NCBI RefSeq assembly: GCF_006912135.1
Contig: NZ_VIRS01000002.1
Span: 248,001-312,000, forward strand
DNA: 64,000 nt
Reading direction: 5' to 3'
From: Cryptosporangium phraense
GTDB lineage: Bacteria > Actinomycetota > Actinomycetes > Mycobacteriales > Cryptosporangiaceae
Shown in pieces: positions 44,220-52,439 of this stretch. Below the pieces are notes generated by a model that saw only the letters and a list, made by a program, of their open reading frames with translations, did not search any database and was not told the origin of the DNA. How positions within the stretch are numbered: position 1 is the first letter of the stretch; each line of letters opens with the position of its first letter. Made by a program: the position numbers and the translations under genes.

Positions 44220-45131
44220 TCAGCTCGGGGCGTGGGCCAGTTCGTCGTGGTGGGCCGCGCCCGGATGGCTGGCCGGGTCGACGTGCACGGTCGCGCCGCC
44301 CAGCTGAGGGATCGCATGCGACAGCTGATGTTCGACCCGGGCCGCGAGCTCGTGTGCGGCCACCAGCGTGAGATCGGCATCGGCGACGACGTCCGCCTCG
44401 GCGTGCATCCGGTGACCGATCCAGCGGAGTCGGACGGCGCCGACGGCGTCGACGCCGGGGGTCGCGCGGATCGCGCTCTCGGCCGCGTCCACCAGCACCG
44501 GATCGACCGCATCCAACAGTCGCGCCAGCACCTCGGCGGCCGCGTCCTTCAGCACGACAACGATGGCCACCGTGATCGCGAGCCCGACGACCGGGTCGGC
44601 CCAACTCCACCCCACCGCCGCGCCGCCAGCGGCCGCGATGACGGCCAGGGACGTGAACCCGTCCGTGCGGGCGTGCAGGCCGTCCGCGACCAGCGCCGCG
44701 GAGCCGATCTTCCGTCCGACCCGGATGCGGTACCGGGCCACGGCCTCGTTGCCGACGAATCCGATGAGCCCGGCGACCGCAACCGCACCGACGTGCGTCA
44801 TCGACGCCGGATGCAGGAGCCGATCGACCGCGGTCCAGCCGGCGAGGACCGCCGATCCGGCGATCGTCAGTACCACCGCGAGTCCGGCCAGATCCTCCGC
44901 CCGGCCGAAGCCGTAGGTGAACCGTCGGGTGGCGGCCCGCCGCCCGACGAGAAACGCGATGCCCAGCGGCACCGCGGTCAGTGCGTCGGCGACGTTGTGC
45001 AGGGTGTCGCCGAGCAGCGCAACCGATCCCGAGAGCACCACGATCGCCGCCTGGGCCGCCGCCGTGAGCCCGAGAACCACCAGGGAGATCCACAGTGCCC
45101 GCAAGCCCTCGCGGGAGGACTCCATCGCCAC
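44220..45131 (-). CDS. Cation diffusion facilitator family transporter
   Basis: This CDF exporter of 301-303 residues has six spans. The metal-site motif HxxxD is in LLGDTLHNVADALTAVPLG, and its partner is in ALVADGLHARTDGFTSLAV. The loop FTYGFGRAEDLAG is typical. The C-terminal domain (about 205-303) ends in a His-rich tail (PGAAHHDELAHAPS) that may bind metal. The start is GTG 45131 or ATG 45125. It sits between the SepF-like gene and cadD, all on the minus strand. Confidence 0.9.
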   Translation of the reverse strand: MAMESSREGLRALWISLVVLGLTAAAQAAIVVLSGSVALLGDTLHNVADALTAVPLGIAFLVGRRAATRRFTYGFGRAEDLAGLAVVLTIAGSAVLAGWTAVDRLLHPASMTHVGAVAVAGLIGFVGNEAVARYRIRVGRKIGSAALVADGLHARTDGFTSLAVIAAAGGAAVGWSWADPVVGLAITVAIVVVLKDAAAEVLARLLDAVDPVLVDAAESAIRATPGVDAVGAVRLRWIGHRMHAEADVVADADLTLVAAHELAARVEHQLSHAIPQLGGATVHVDPASHPGAAHHDELAHAPS

Positions 45132-45153
45132 TGACCTGCAACAACACCCCTGC

Positions 45154-45429
45154 TCAGGGCACCAGGGTCGGTGTCCGCGACTCCTCGTAGGCCTCCACCA
45201 TCGACGCCGGTAGCAGCAGGAACAAGCGCGGCGCTATGCGCTCTATCGCCCCTCCGCATCCGATCACCAGGCCGGTCGCGAAGTCGACCAGCGGCGTCGC
45301 GTCGTCTTCCTCGTACTCGTTCAGGTCCATCACGACCGGCGTACCGCACCGGAACCAGTCGCCGACGTAGAAGACTTCGTTGTAGTTCTGCGGACGGAGT
45401 GTCTTGACCACCGAATCAGTGTGCTGCAC
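45154..45429 (-). CDS. Standalone SepF-domain protein
   Basis: This 91-residue protein consists of a single SepF domain: VKTLRPQNYNEVFYVGDWF, GTPVVMDLNEYEEDDATPLV, DFATGLVIGCGGAIERIAPRLFLLLP. Full SepF anchors FtsZ to the membrane with an N-terminal amphipathic helix. That helix and the linker are missing here, so this is a minimal paralogue rather than the divisome SepF. It cannot bind membrane in the same way and may modulate SepF polymers or have another role. The GTG start is divergent from the SigE-family sigma factor (72 bp). Confidence 0.8.
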   Translation of the reverse strand: MQHTDSVVKTLRPQNYNEVFYVGDWFRCGTPVVMDLNEYEEDDATPLVDFATGLVIGCGGAIERIAPRLFLLLPASMVEAYEESRTPTLVP

Positions 45430-45465
45430 GAGCGTCGGGGCTCAAAGGAGACGCGCGCCGGGGGA

Positions 45466-45494
45466 TGCAACGTTTCGCACCGCTCGGCGTGTAG
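45466..45494 (+). promoter_or_regulatory. Possible autoregulated ECF promoter
   Basis: TGCAACGTT (45466-45474) followed by CGTGTAG (45488-45494) has the AAC-type -35 and CGT-type -10 layout used by ECF sigma factors. It lies just before the sigma gene start, as expected for self-activation. The transcript would be nearly leaderless if it begins a few bases downstream. Confidence 0.45.
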
Positions 45495-45501
45495 TCAGAG
45501 T

Positions 45502-45981
45502 GTGAGGGCCACCGACTTCGAGGCGTACGTCCGCGCGCACGGCGCCGGACTGCTCCGCTTCGGACACGTCCTGACGCTCGACCGGGCGGCCGCGGAGGAT
45601 CTCGTCCAGGAAGCGCTGATCCGGGTCGGGCTGGCCTGGCCGCGGATCCGGCGGGACGGGAACCCGGTCGGGTACGCGCAGCGGACCATGGTCAACCTGT
45701 TCCTCAACCGGCGCCGGCGCGTGAGTGACGTCCCGGTCGAGCAGGTTCCTGAAAAGGCACACGAGGACGCGGCGCTGTCCGCGGTCGACTCGGCCGACGC
45801 GGTCCGGCACGTGCTCGCCGGGCTGCCGCCCAAGCAGCGGGCGGCGATCGCGCTGCGGTACTTCGCCGACCTGCCCGACGACGAGATCGGCCGCCTGCTC
45901 GGGTGCACGCCACAGACCGTGCGGTCGCAGGTGTCACGCGGGCTCGCAGCGTTGCGCCAGCAGCTAGCGCAGGAGAGGTGA
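45502..45981 (+). CDS. SigE-family (ECF) RNA polymerase sigma factor
   Basis: This 159-residue sigma factor has region 2 (FEAYVRAHGAGLLRFGHVLT, AAAEDLVQEALIRVGLAWPR, PVGYAQRTMVNLFLNRRRR) and region 4 (VLAGLPPKQRAAIALRYFAD, DEIGRLLGCTPQTVRSQVSR). This fits the short SigE (SIGE/TIGR02983) group common in actinobacteria. The GTG at 45502 was chosen since upstream codons are not conserved. The next gene starts one base after its stop and encodes a single-span membrane protein, the likely anti-sigma partner. Confidence 0.9.
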   Translation: MRATDFEAYVRAHGAGLLRFGHVLTLDRAAAEDLVQEALIRVGLAWPRIRRDGNPVGYAQRTMVNLFLNRRRRVSDVPVEQVPEKAHEDAALSAVDSADAVRHVLAGLPPKQRAAIALRYFADLPDDEIGRLLGCTPQTVRSQVSRGLAALRQQLAQER

Positions 45982-45982
45982 G

Positions 45983-46660
45983 ATGCCGTCACCCGAGGAA
46001 GACCTGCTGGTCGGCGCCGCGTGGGACATCCCGCTGACCGACGACCTCGTCGACAGCGTGCGGCAGGGCGTCAAGCGCCGACGCGCTGTCCGTGGCCTGA
46101 TGGCCGGCGCGATGGTCATGTTCGTCGTTTTCGCCGGATTGATCCTCGCCGTCGATCGTCCGGGCGATCGGGTGGCGACGAGCCGGATCTCGATGGCACC
46201 GGACGTGTCACCGCTGATAGACGGGTTCTCGGTCGGACAGCTGCCACCCGGTGTGCGCCCGGGCCGGCAGACCATCTCCAGCGTCTGCGGGTTCGTCGCG
46301 GCCGGTACCGACTGCGTGGATCAAGCCGATCCGGCGGCCATCATCTCCGCCCGCCGGTTCGACGACGGCGGAGCGAACTGGCTGTGGGTCACGGTGTGCC
46401 GGCCGCTGGCCACGAAGTCGGCGGCCGAGCGGACCGACATCACCCGGCGGTTGATCGCCTGGCAGGCCGGCGGCGCACGTCGGATCGACGAGTTCGGGGT
46501 GCCGGCCGGCCGGGCCCGGATCCTGCGGGAAGACGGTTCCGAGGTGACGATCTACACCGCCGTGATCACGGCGAAGGATGGCGCAGTGGTCGCGATCACC
46601 ACCAACTCGACCGTCGACCAGATCACGAGGGTCGCCCAGGGCGTCTCTACGACCCGCTGA
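45983..46660 (+). CDS. Single-span membrane protein, probable sigma partner
   Basis: This 225-residue protein has a short cytoplasmic N-terminus (about 1-37, WDIPLTDDLVDSVRQGVKRRR), one span (about 38-57) and an external domain with two Cys (SSVCGFVAAGTDCVDQ) that could form a disulfide. Such layouts are usual for proteins co-encoded with SigE-group sigma factors, and a regulatory, anti-sigma-like role is inferred from position: it starts one base after the sigma stop. No zinc anti-sigma motif (HxxxCxxC) is present. Confidence 0.7.
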   Translation: MPSPEEDLLVGAAWDIPLTDDLVDSVRQGVKRRRAVRGLMAGAMVMFVVFAGLILAVDRPGDRVATSRISMAPDVSPLIDGFSVGQLPPGVRPGRQTISSVCGFVAAGTDCVDQADPAAIISARRFDDGGANWLWVTVCRPLATKSAAERTDITRRLIAWQAGGARRIDEFGVPAGRARILREDGSEVTIYTAVITAKDGAVVAITTNSTVDQITRVAQGVSTTR

Positions 46661-47081
46661 CCGCCGCGCCCAGCGCGTCGAGCCAGGTGGCCGTCCCCTG
46701 TTCGCGCCAGGACGGTTGCTCGTGACCGTCGAGAAAACTGTTCTGCTCGGTGAGCTCCAGCCGGGTTCCGTCGCCGTCGGCGACGAACTGCACCGACGTC
46801 AGCGAGACGGTGACGGTCTCGTCCCGGTTGGCCAGCGTCGACGTGTAGACGATCCGCTCGCCGTCGACGATGTCGTGATAGGTCGACGTGAAGCGCATGT
46901 CGCCGGCCGTGTTGACCTCCTGGCCGCCGACGCGGAAATCGAGGTCGTGGGCGTCCGCGGTCGGCGCGAACCACGACCGCTTGGTCTCCGGGTCGGCCCA
47001 GGCGCCGAACACGATCGACGGCGGCGCCGAGTACGTGCGCTCCAGGGTGAACGTGGACGTCATCACCGAACGGTCAGTCAT
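46647..47081 (-). CDS. SRPBCC/AHSA1 family protein
   Basis: This 144-residue Bet v1-fold protein has the AHSA1 pattern: FTLERTYSAPPSIVFGAWAD, PETKRSWFAPTADAHDLDFRVGG, then beta strands and a C-terminal helix with WREQGTATWLDALGA. Proteins of this kind encoded beside ArsR regulators are ligand-binding or stress proteins of unknown function. ATG 47081 gives the standard N-terminus. It overlaps the ArsR gene by 8 nt and is convergent with the sigma-partner gene. Confidence 0.88.
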   Translation of the reverse strand: MTDRSVMTSTFTLERTYSAPPSIVFGAWADPETKRSWFAPTADAHDLDFRVGGQEVNTAGDMRFTSTYHDIVDGERIVYTSTLANRDETVTVSLTSVQFVADGDGTRLELTEQNSFLDGHEQPSWREQGTATWLDALGAAVSGS

Positions 47082-47415
47082 CGCTGTCTCCAGACTTCTC
47101 GAGTACGTCACCGAGGCGGTCGAAGCTCCGCTCCCAGCCGGTCCGTTGAGTAGTGATCCAGCCCTCCGCGGCGCGGAGGGCGGCCGGCTCGATGCGGCAG
47201 GTCCGCACCCGCCCGGTCTTCTCCGTGGCCACCAACCCGGCGTCGATCAGCACCTGCAGGTGCTGCAACACCCCGGGCAACGACATGTCGAACGGCCGCG
47301 CCAGGTCGCTCACCGACGTCGGTCCCTGCACCAGCCTCTCGACGATCGCCCGCCGGGTGCCGTCGGCCAGCGCCTGGAACGCCCGGTCGAGATGGTTAAC
47401 CATGTGCTTAACCAT
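47074..47415 (-). CDS. ArsR family transcriptional regulator
   Basis: This 113-residue winged-helix regulator has LADGTRRAIVERLVQGPTSV, DLARPFDMSLPGVLQHLQVL and the wing LVATEKTGRVRTCRIEP. It lacks the CxC metal site, as usual for ArsR proteins paired with SRPBCC genes. The AT-richer upstream segment (47416-47447) with TTAACCATGTGCTTAACCAT contains two TTAACCAT repeats, a likely operator, at and just before the start codon. It is translationally coupled to the SRPBCC gene. Confidence 0.9.
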   Translation of the reverse strand: MVKHMVNHLDRAFQALADGTRRAIVERLVQGPTSVSDLARPFDMSLPGVLQHLQVLIDAGLVATEKTGRVRTCRIEPAALRAAEGWITTQRTGWERSFDRLGDVLEKSGDSDD

Positions 47416-47447
47416 AGCCCGGACGACGGCAATGGTAAAGCAGATAC

Positions 47448-48437
47448 TTAACTAAACCGTGCGTAGACGTTGTGCGGGAAGACCGTCGGCACCTGGTAGC
47501 TCACCTCGTCCAGCGTCCGCCCGACCGAGCTCGGAACCTCGACGTCCAGCGCGCCGACGTTCGCCTCGAGCTGTTCGACGGTCGTGGCGCCGATCAGCGT
47601 GCCGGCCACCCCGTCCCGTCCCGTCACCCACTTCAGCGCCAGCTGCGCCGGGTGGCACCCGATCGCCTCGGCGGCCTCCCGCAGCGCCTCGACGACGGCC
47701 CAGTCCCGCTCGGTCGGCGCGGGTTCCCGGCCCGGCCACCCGCGGGTCAGCCGGCCCTCTCCTCCGTCCGGCGAGTACTTCCCGGTGAGCAGGCCGTTGG
47801 CCAGCGGCGACCAGGCGACGACGCTCATCCCGAGGTCGCGGGCCGCCGGGACGAGCTCCCACTCGATCGTGCGCTGCAGCAGCGAGTACTCGAGCTGCAG
47901 GGCGGCGACCGGTTCCCAGCCCCGGTGATCGGCGACGAGCTGGGCTTTCGTCGTCCACCAGGCCGGTACGTCGCTGAGCCCGACCGCGCGCACCCGACCG
48001 TCGCGGACCAGAGCGTCGAACGTGGACATGACCTCCTCGGGAGGCGTCATCCGGTCCCAGAGGTGCAGCCAGTAGAGGTCGACGTAGTCGGTCCGGAGGC
48101 GACGGAGGGACGCCTCCAAGGCGGACAGGATGTGTTTGCGGCCGTTGCCGCGGCCGTTCGGGTCGGTCGCGTCGACCGGGCCACCGAACTTCGTGGCCAG
48201 GACCAGCCGGTCGCGGGCGCCGGTCTCCTCGACGAAGCGGCCGACGAGCTCCTCGCTGGCGCCGCCCCCGTAGATGTTCGCGGTGTCGACGAAGTTGCCG
48301 CCGAGGTCGAGGTAGCGGCGGAAGATCTGGCGGGCCTGGCCGGGGTCGGCGTGCCAGGCGGCCGAGCCGAACGTCATCGTGCCGAGGCCGAGCGCGGAGA
48401 CGCGGAGGCCGGTACGGCCGAGGAGGTGGTAGCGCAC
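47448..48437 (-). CDS. Aldo/keto reductase
   Basis: This 329-residue NADPH-dependent TIM-barrel oxidoreductase has the catalytic tetrad: Asp and Tyr in FVDTANIYGGGASE, Lys in LVLATKFGG, His in DLYWLHLWD. The N-terminus MRYHLLGRTGLRVSALGLGT and the late motif IGATTVEQLEANVGAL are standard for the family that includes YajO/Tas-like enzymes. The substrate is unknown. It is divergent from a MerR regulator, a pairing frequently seen for this AKR group. Confidence 0.92.
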   Translation of the reverse strand: MRYHLLGRTGLRVSALGLGTMTFGSAAWHADPGQARQIFRRYLDLGGNFVDTANIYGGGASEELVGRFVEETGARDRLVLATKFGGPVDATDPNGRGNGRKHILSALEASLRRLRTDYVDLYWLHLWDRMTPPEEVMSTFDALVRDGRVRAVGLSDVPAWWTTKAQLVADHRGWEPVAALQLEYSLLQRTIEWELVPAARDLGMSVVAWSPLANGLLTGKYSPDGGEGRLTRGWPGREPAPTERDWAVVEALREAAEAIGCHPAQLALKWVTGRDGVAGTLIGATTVEQLEANVGALDVEVPSSVGRTLDEVSYQVPTVFPHNVYARFS

Positions 48438-48480
48438 GGATGCTCCCTGGGTCGTGGATCGACCCGGTCACCGTCGTTCA

Positions 48481-48494
48481 TGGAGCGCGCTCCA
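48481..48494. promoter_or_regulatory. MerR operator palindrome
   Basis: TGGAGCGCGCTCCA is a perfect 14-bp palindrome midway between the divergent AKR and MerR starts. On the AKR side it lies between possible -35 and -10 elements, the usual place for MerR binding. It probably lets the MerR protein control both genes. Confidence 0.7.
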
Positions 48495-48516
48495 CCTCAA
48501 GTGGCAATCTGGAGTC

Positions 48517-48891
48517 GTGGAGTCCTACACCCGGGCCGAGGCGGTTCGCCGGTCCGGCCTGAGCGCGGACACGATCCGCTACTACGAGCGCGTCGGCCTG
48601 GTGCCGCCGGTGCAGCGCACGGCGGCCGGGCGCCGCCGCTACACGGACGTCGACCTGCGCTGGCTGTCGCTCGTGCACTGCCTGCGCGAGGCCGGCATGC
48701 CGATCGCCGAGATCGACCACTTCAGCCGCCTGATGCGCACCGACGCGACCGACACCGACGCCCGCCTGGACGTTCTCCGGGTCCACGAACGCCGGGTCGA
48801 AGCCCAGATCGAACGGCTGCACGATCACCTGAACCAGATCCGCGCCAAGATCCACACCTACGAGTCCGGCACGGCCTGGACCGACGACTAG
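48517..48891 (+). CDS. MerR family transcriptional regulator
   Basis: This 124-residue MerR protein has the HTH RAEAVRRSGLSADTIRYYER, the wing RRRYTDVDLRWLSLVHCLRE and a dimerisation coiled coil (about 75-115). No Cys cluster for metal sensing is present, so it probably senses an organic electrophile or stress metabolite. The GTG at 48517 has GGAG three bases upstream. It is divergent from the aldo/keto reductase, its probable target. Confidence 0.88.
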   Translation: MESYTRAEAVRRSGLSADTIRYYERVGLVPPVQRTAAGRRRYTDVDLRWLSLVHCLREAGMPIAEIDHFSRLMRTDATDTDARLDVLRVHERRVEAQIERLHDHLNQIRAKIHTYESGTAWTDD

Positions 48892-48892
48892 G

Positions 48893-49441
48893 ATGGTTTC
48901 CGCCGACGAGAGGCGGCGAGCCGCGATGAGCCAGAACCGCCGGGACGACCGAGCCGATGCGGGCGACCGCGCCGCGCTGGAGCGCGACTCGCAGGCCTCC
49001 CGGCGCGACGAGGTCGCGTCCGCCCGAGACGACGCCGCGATCGACCGCGACGCCGTCGCTGAGGCCGCCGACGACCTCGACGTCGTCGCCGGGCGTCGCA
49101 TCGAGAACCTTCTGACCGCCGCGGCCGGCCGTGACCGGGCCGCGGAGGCGCGCGACGACGCGGCCGGGTCGAACAGCGGCGGGTACGAGCAGGCCGTGCT
49201 GGACCGGGAGATGGCGACGGCGGACCGCGAGCAGAACCTGCGCGACCGCCAGCAGATCCGGCTCGAGCTGCACGAACTCCGGCAGGCGCGCGGCCGCGCG
49301 GCGGCCGATCGGCGCGCCGCGGCCGACGACCGCCACGCGGCCGCGTTCGACCGGTCCGCGGCGACCCAGGACCGCGAAGACGCCGCGGCCGATCGCGACG
49401 AGGCCGCGATCTACCGCGCCCAGGGCCCGGCCGGAACCTGA
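48893..49441 (+). CDS. DR-repeat coiled-coil protein
   Basis: This protein of up to 182 residues is made almost entirely of Asp, Arg, Ala, Glu and Gln in a pattern that repeats about every seven residues: DRADAGDRAALERDSQASRR, DDAAIDRDAVAEAADD, and near the end DRRAAADDRHAAAFDRSAAT. The pattern favours a long charged helix or coiled coil with no membrane span. Similar DRxxAAxDR arrays occur in actinobacterial proteins, sometimes fused to GGDEF or response-regulator domains; here it stands alone. ATG 48926, after GAGAGGCGG, is an alternative start. The function is unknown. Confidence 0.65.
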   Translation: MVSADERRRAAMSQNRRDDRADAGDRAALERDSQASRRDEVASARDDAAIDRDAVAEAADDLDVVAGRRIENLLTAAAGRDRAAEARDDAAGSNSGGYEQAVLDREMATADREQNLRDRQQIRLELHELRQARGRAAADRRAAADDRHAAAFDRSAATQDREDAAADRDEAAIYRAQGPAGT

Positions 49442-49510
49442 GGGAGGGGCCGGGGTTACCCCGATGCTCAGGCCCTCCCGGGAGCGCCGCCGTCGGCGTT
49501 TGCTGAGCTC

Positions 49511-50329
49511 ATGCGCACCTGGCTGATCACCGGCGTCAGCAGCGGCTTCGGCCGCGAGCTCGCCGTACAACTGCTCGACCGCGGCGACCGCGTCGTCGGT
49601 ACGGTCCGTAAATCCGACGCGGTCGACGATCTGGTCGACGCCCACCCCGGCGCGTTCCGGGCCGAACTGCTCGACGTCACCGACACCGCCGCCCTGCGCG
49701 AGGTCGTCGACCGCTCGTTCGCCGACCTCGGACGCATCGACGTCGTCGTCAGCAACGCGGGGTTCGGCCTGTTCGGCGCGGGCGAGGAGTACACCGACGA
49801 GCAGATCCGCTCGATCGTCGACACGAACCTGATCGGGTCGATCCAGCTCATCCGGGCCGCGCTGCCGCACCTGCGGGCGCAGGGCTCCGGGCGCATCCTT
49901 CAGGTGTCGAGCTACGGCGGCCAGGTCGCGTTCCCGGCCACGTCGCTGTACCACGCCACCAAGTGGGGCATCGAGGGCTTCGCCGAGGCCGTCGCGGCCG
50001 AGGTCGCGCCGTTCGGCATCGGCGTCACGATCGTCGAGCCCGGCGGCGCCCGGACCGAGTTCCGGTCCGGGAGCGCGCGTCTCGCGCCGGCGATCGACGC
50101 GTACGACGGCGGTCCGGCGCACGCGTACCGCGGGGCACTGCGCACCCCGGCGATCGGCGACCCGGCCAAGATGGCGGCGGCGATGATCGCCAGCGTCGAC
50201 GTCGACCCGGCGCCGCTGCGCCTGCTGCTGGGGTCGGACGCCTTCTCCCGGACGCGCGCCGTCCTCGCCCGGCGCCTGGCCGACCTGGAGGCCCAGCGCG
50301 ACCTCGCGGCCAGCACCGACGTCCGGTAA
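49511..50329 (+). CDS. Short-chain dehydrogenase/reductase
   Basis: This 272-residue classical SDR has TGVSSGFGREL, VSNAGFGLFG in place of NNAG, catalytic Ser (QVSSYGG), YxxxK (YHATK) and EPGGARTEF. The C-terminal part is of the kind found in oxidoreductases acting on hydrophobic substrates. It is not in an operon with the preceding gene (69 bp gap) and is closed by a hairpin with a T-tract 18 bases after its stop. Confidence 0.9.
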   Translation: MRTWLITGVSSGFGRELAVQLLDRGDRVVGTVRKSDAVDDLVDAHPGAFRAELLDVTDTAALREVVDRSFADLGRIDVVVSNAGFGLFGAGEEYTDEQIRSIVDTNLIGSIQLIRAALPHLRAQGSGRILQVSSYGGQVAFPATSLYHATKWGIEGFAEAVAAEVAPFGIGVTIVEPGGARTEFRSGSARLAPAIDAYDGGPAHAYRGALRTPAIGDPAKMAAAMIASVDVDPAPLRLLLGSDAFSRTRAVLARRLADLEAQRDLAASTDVR

Positions 50330-50347
50330 CCGGCCCGCCCTGGGATC

Positions 50348-50371
50348 CTCGCCCGGTGGGGCGAGTCTTTT
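50348..50371 (+). terminator. Rho-independent terminator
   Basis: CTCGCCC-GGTG-GGGCGAG is a perfect 7-bp stem with a 4-nt loop, followed by TCTTTT, just after the SDR stop. It is the only intrinsic terminator in the window with a clear U-tract. The following 50372-50746 shows one weak 87-codon plus-strand frame (50356-50619) that would start inside the terminator. I do not call it. Confidence 0.85.
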
Positions 50372-50746
50372 CCGACGTCACCCACGACGCTTCCGGCTGC
50401 CCGGTCCTGACGTCGGACGAGGTCGGCGGGCCGCGCCACCCGGATCTCGCGGGCGTTCCGCCGGACTTCGACGCCGGCCAGCCCGCGAACCTCGGCCGAC
50501 GGGTCCCACGTGAGGACGGTGCAATCGCCGTCGTCCGGGGACGGTTCACCGTGAGGCGGCCGGAGGGAGGTAACCCGGTACCCGGACGATGCCTCGCCCG
50601 GTCGGGCGCGAAGCCCTAGCCTCGTCGGCGTCCATGAATCGCACTCCGGCCGCGTCACGACAGTAACCGGCACACCTCGGGTCAGGCAGTCGGGTCTCCA
50701 CACGTCGAGCGCTGCCCGGCGCTCGCTAGCGACGGCGCAAAGCAAG

Positions 50747-50777
50747 CGAGCGGCCCGACGGATCGCCGAACCGCTCG
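50747..50777 (-). terminator. Hairpin terminator of the AAA ATPase gene
   Basis: The arms CGAGCGG and CCGCTCG enclose CCCGACGGATCGCCGAA. It lies 16 bases after the stop of the minus-strand ATPase gene. The 25-nt core GCGGCCCGAC...ACCGC has the same length and layout as the terminator of the msrA-tail repeats, so it may be related or simply a common local terminator type. Confidence 0.6.
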
Positions 50778-50793
50778 TTGATGTGGGCTCCGG

Positions 50794-52218
50794 TCAGAGC
50801 GGCCAAGCAGAGATCAGCTCGTCCGGCCGAAGGGTCTTCAGGCCGTCGACGCTGGAGCCAGTCCGACTGATGGCGATCAGCGCGGTGTCCGCGGATGCGC
50901 CGGGTAGGCGGTCTCGGTGCTGAGCCAGTCGAGCCAGATCTCTCACGTCGAAGGCGGCGCGGTCGTGCCATTTGATCGATCCGACTGCGGTGATGCGTTT
51001 TGCTACCGGACTGCGGTCTGCCGCGACGATGTCGATCTCAGGATCGTTGTTCCGGGTCCAGTAGCTCCCGACCACGTCGCTGCCGTCCGGAAGCTGGTCG
51101 TCAGCGAGACGCCAAAGGCCGTCGCGGACTACCGGCTCGATCGCGCGGCCTCGCCAATCGGTCCAGCGTGAGCGAATGCCCTGCAGGACCAGGTCTCCCC
51201 GACCGCGCTCGATCGTGGGGATTCCGGCTCGGACGAAGGCGAGCCAGAACCGCAGATAGGGATCGCTGATCCGATAGCGCGTCAGCTTGCTGGCCTGCGT
51301 CGACAACGGAAGTTCTGATGTCACCATCTGGCGTGAGACAAGGACGTCCAACGCCCTGGTCAGCGTGGCCGGTGACATTCCGCCGGCCTCCCTGGCGATC
51401 AGCGTAAAAGTGCGCTCGCCATTGCCGATCGCAGCAAGTACCTGCTGCGCCAGTGCCTCGGTGGGAAACTCTGCCGCAAGCACTCGTTCGCCGCTGACCA
51501 GCAGCGGCGACGTGGGGCGGCCGAGAGCAGCTGCCAGGTAGATCCAGAGGTTCGCGCCTTCAGGCCATTCCTCCAGAATGAGCGGCAGCCCACCGGTTAC
51601 GAGGAAGGCATCGAACGCGTCCGCAGCGCGCAGTCCCAGCATCTCGCCTACTTCGGCGGGGTTGAGGGACGGCACGACGAGGTCGGTGCCGCGCTGATAG
51701 AACGGTCGGCCGTAGGTATTCAGCTCCTGCATCATGCCGATGTCCGATCCGATCAAGATGAGCAGGACCGGCAAGCGGGAGAGGGTGCGGTCGAACGCCT
51801 TCTGGAGAGAGCCTTCGAAGGTCACATCCTCGCGGACCAGGTACGGTAGCTCGTCCAGAATGACGACGCTCGGGGTGTCGGTCGGAAGAGTCTGGCCGAG
51901 CACGCCTAGAGCAGCGTCCCAGGTCTGTGGTGTGCCGAAGTCGGCCACAAGCTCTGCGTGCGGCAGGTCCGACTCCGCAATCGCAGCGGTGAAGCCGGCC
52001 AAATCTTGGGAGCGAGACCCACCCACTGCGGTGAAATACACGCTGGGCAGGCCAGATCGTTCTATGAACTCCTCGACCAGGCGCGATTTTCCGACCCGTC
52101 GCCGCCCGCGGATCAGCAGCGCCTTGCCCGGCCTTCCGGTCCGGCTGCCAGAGGCCACGCCGGTTACCAGGTCGGACAGCAGCTTCAGCTCACGTGCCCG
52201 TCCCACAAATCCGGCCAC
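50794..52218 (-). CDS. AAA ATPase with DUF234 domain
   Basis: This 474-residue ATPase of the archaeal ATPase/DUF234 group has the Walker A motif IRGRRRVGKSRLVEEFI (about 36-52), Walker B VVILDELPYLV (about 125) and a sensor region (LILIGSDIGMM). It then has a winged-helix part (about 265-330) and a C-terminal DUF234 domain with a PD-(D/E)xK-like nuclease fold: DPEIDIVAADRSPVAKRITAVGSIKW (Asp about 400, with Ser-Ile-Lys in the place of the E/Q-x-K motif). Such proteins are common in mobile or defence-rich regions, with unproven function. Third codon positions are less GC-biased than in neighbours, suggesting recent transfer. Confidence 0.85.
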   Translation of the reverse strand: MAGFVGRARELKLLSDLVTGVASGSRTGRPGKALLIRGRRRVGKSRLVEEFIERSGLPSVYFTAVGGSRSQDLAGFTAAIAESDLPHAELVADFGTPQTWDAALGVLGQTLPTDTPSVVILDELPYLVREDVTFEGSLQKAFDRTLSRLPVLLILIGSDIGMMQELNTYGRPFYQRGTDLVVPSLNPAEVGEMLGLRAADAFDAFLVTGGLPLILEEWPEGANLWIYLAAALGRPTSPLLVSGERVLAAEFPTEALAQQVLAAIGNGERTFTLIAREAGGMSPATLTRALDVLVSRQMVTSELPLSTQASKLTRYRISDPYLRFWLAFVRAGIPTIERGRGDLVLQGIRSRWTDWRGRAIEPVVRDGLWRLADDQLPDGSDVVGSYWTRNNDPEIDIVAADRSPVAKRITAVGSIKWHDRAAFDVRDLARLAQHRDRLPGASADTALIAISRTGSSVDGLKTLRPDELISAWPL

Positions 52219-52263
52219 CGTTGCCCCCTCACCGATCGATCGATACCCACATAGCTATCATGA

Positions 52264-52290
52264 GCGAAAGTTTCCCGAGCGAAAGTTTCA
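52264..52290. repeat. Direct repeat upstream of the ATPase gene
   Basis: GAGCGAAAGTTTC occurs twice, 17 bp apart, 46 to 75 bp upstream of the ATPase start. Each copy contains the near-palindrome GAAAGTTTC. This is a possible tandem operator; no other gene is visible in 52219-52439. Confidence 0.5.
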
Positions 52291-52439
52291 TGCGTGGTAG
52301 CTACCTGTCGCGACCGCGCGGCAATTTGGCGGCGCCGCGCTGAGCGGCCTCGGTCAGGCTCGCCTGGGGCGGGTCGTAGGGTTGCAGCCCAGTCAAAGCG
52401 TGGCCGGTTGCGTCCGGTGTTCAGGCTGAGGTGGTCACG

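Noticed and set aside
50356-50619. Possible 87-residue gene after the SDR
   Set aside because: GC3 is fair in its first half, but the GTG start lies inside a clear intrinsic terminator and its end has poor codon bias. No family is recognised.
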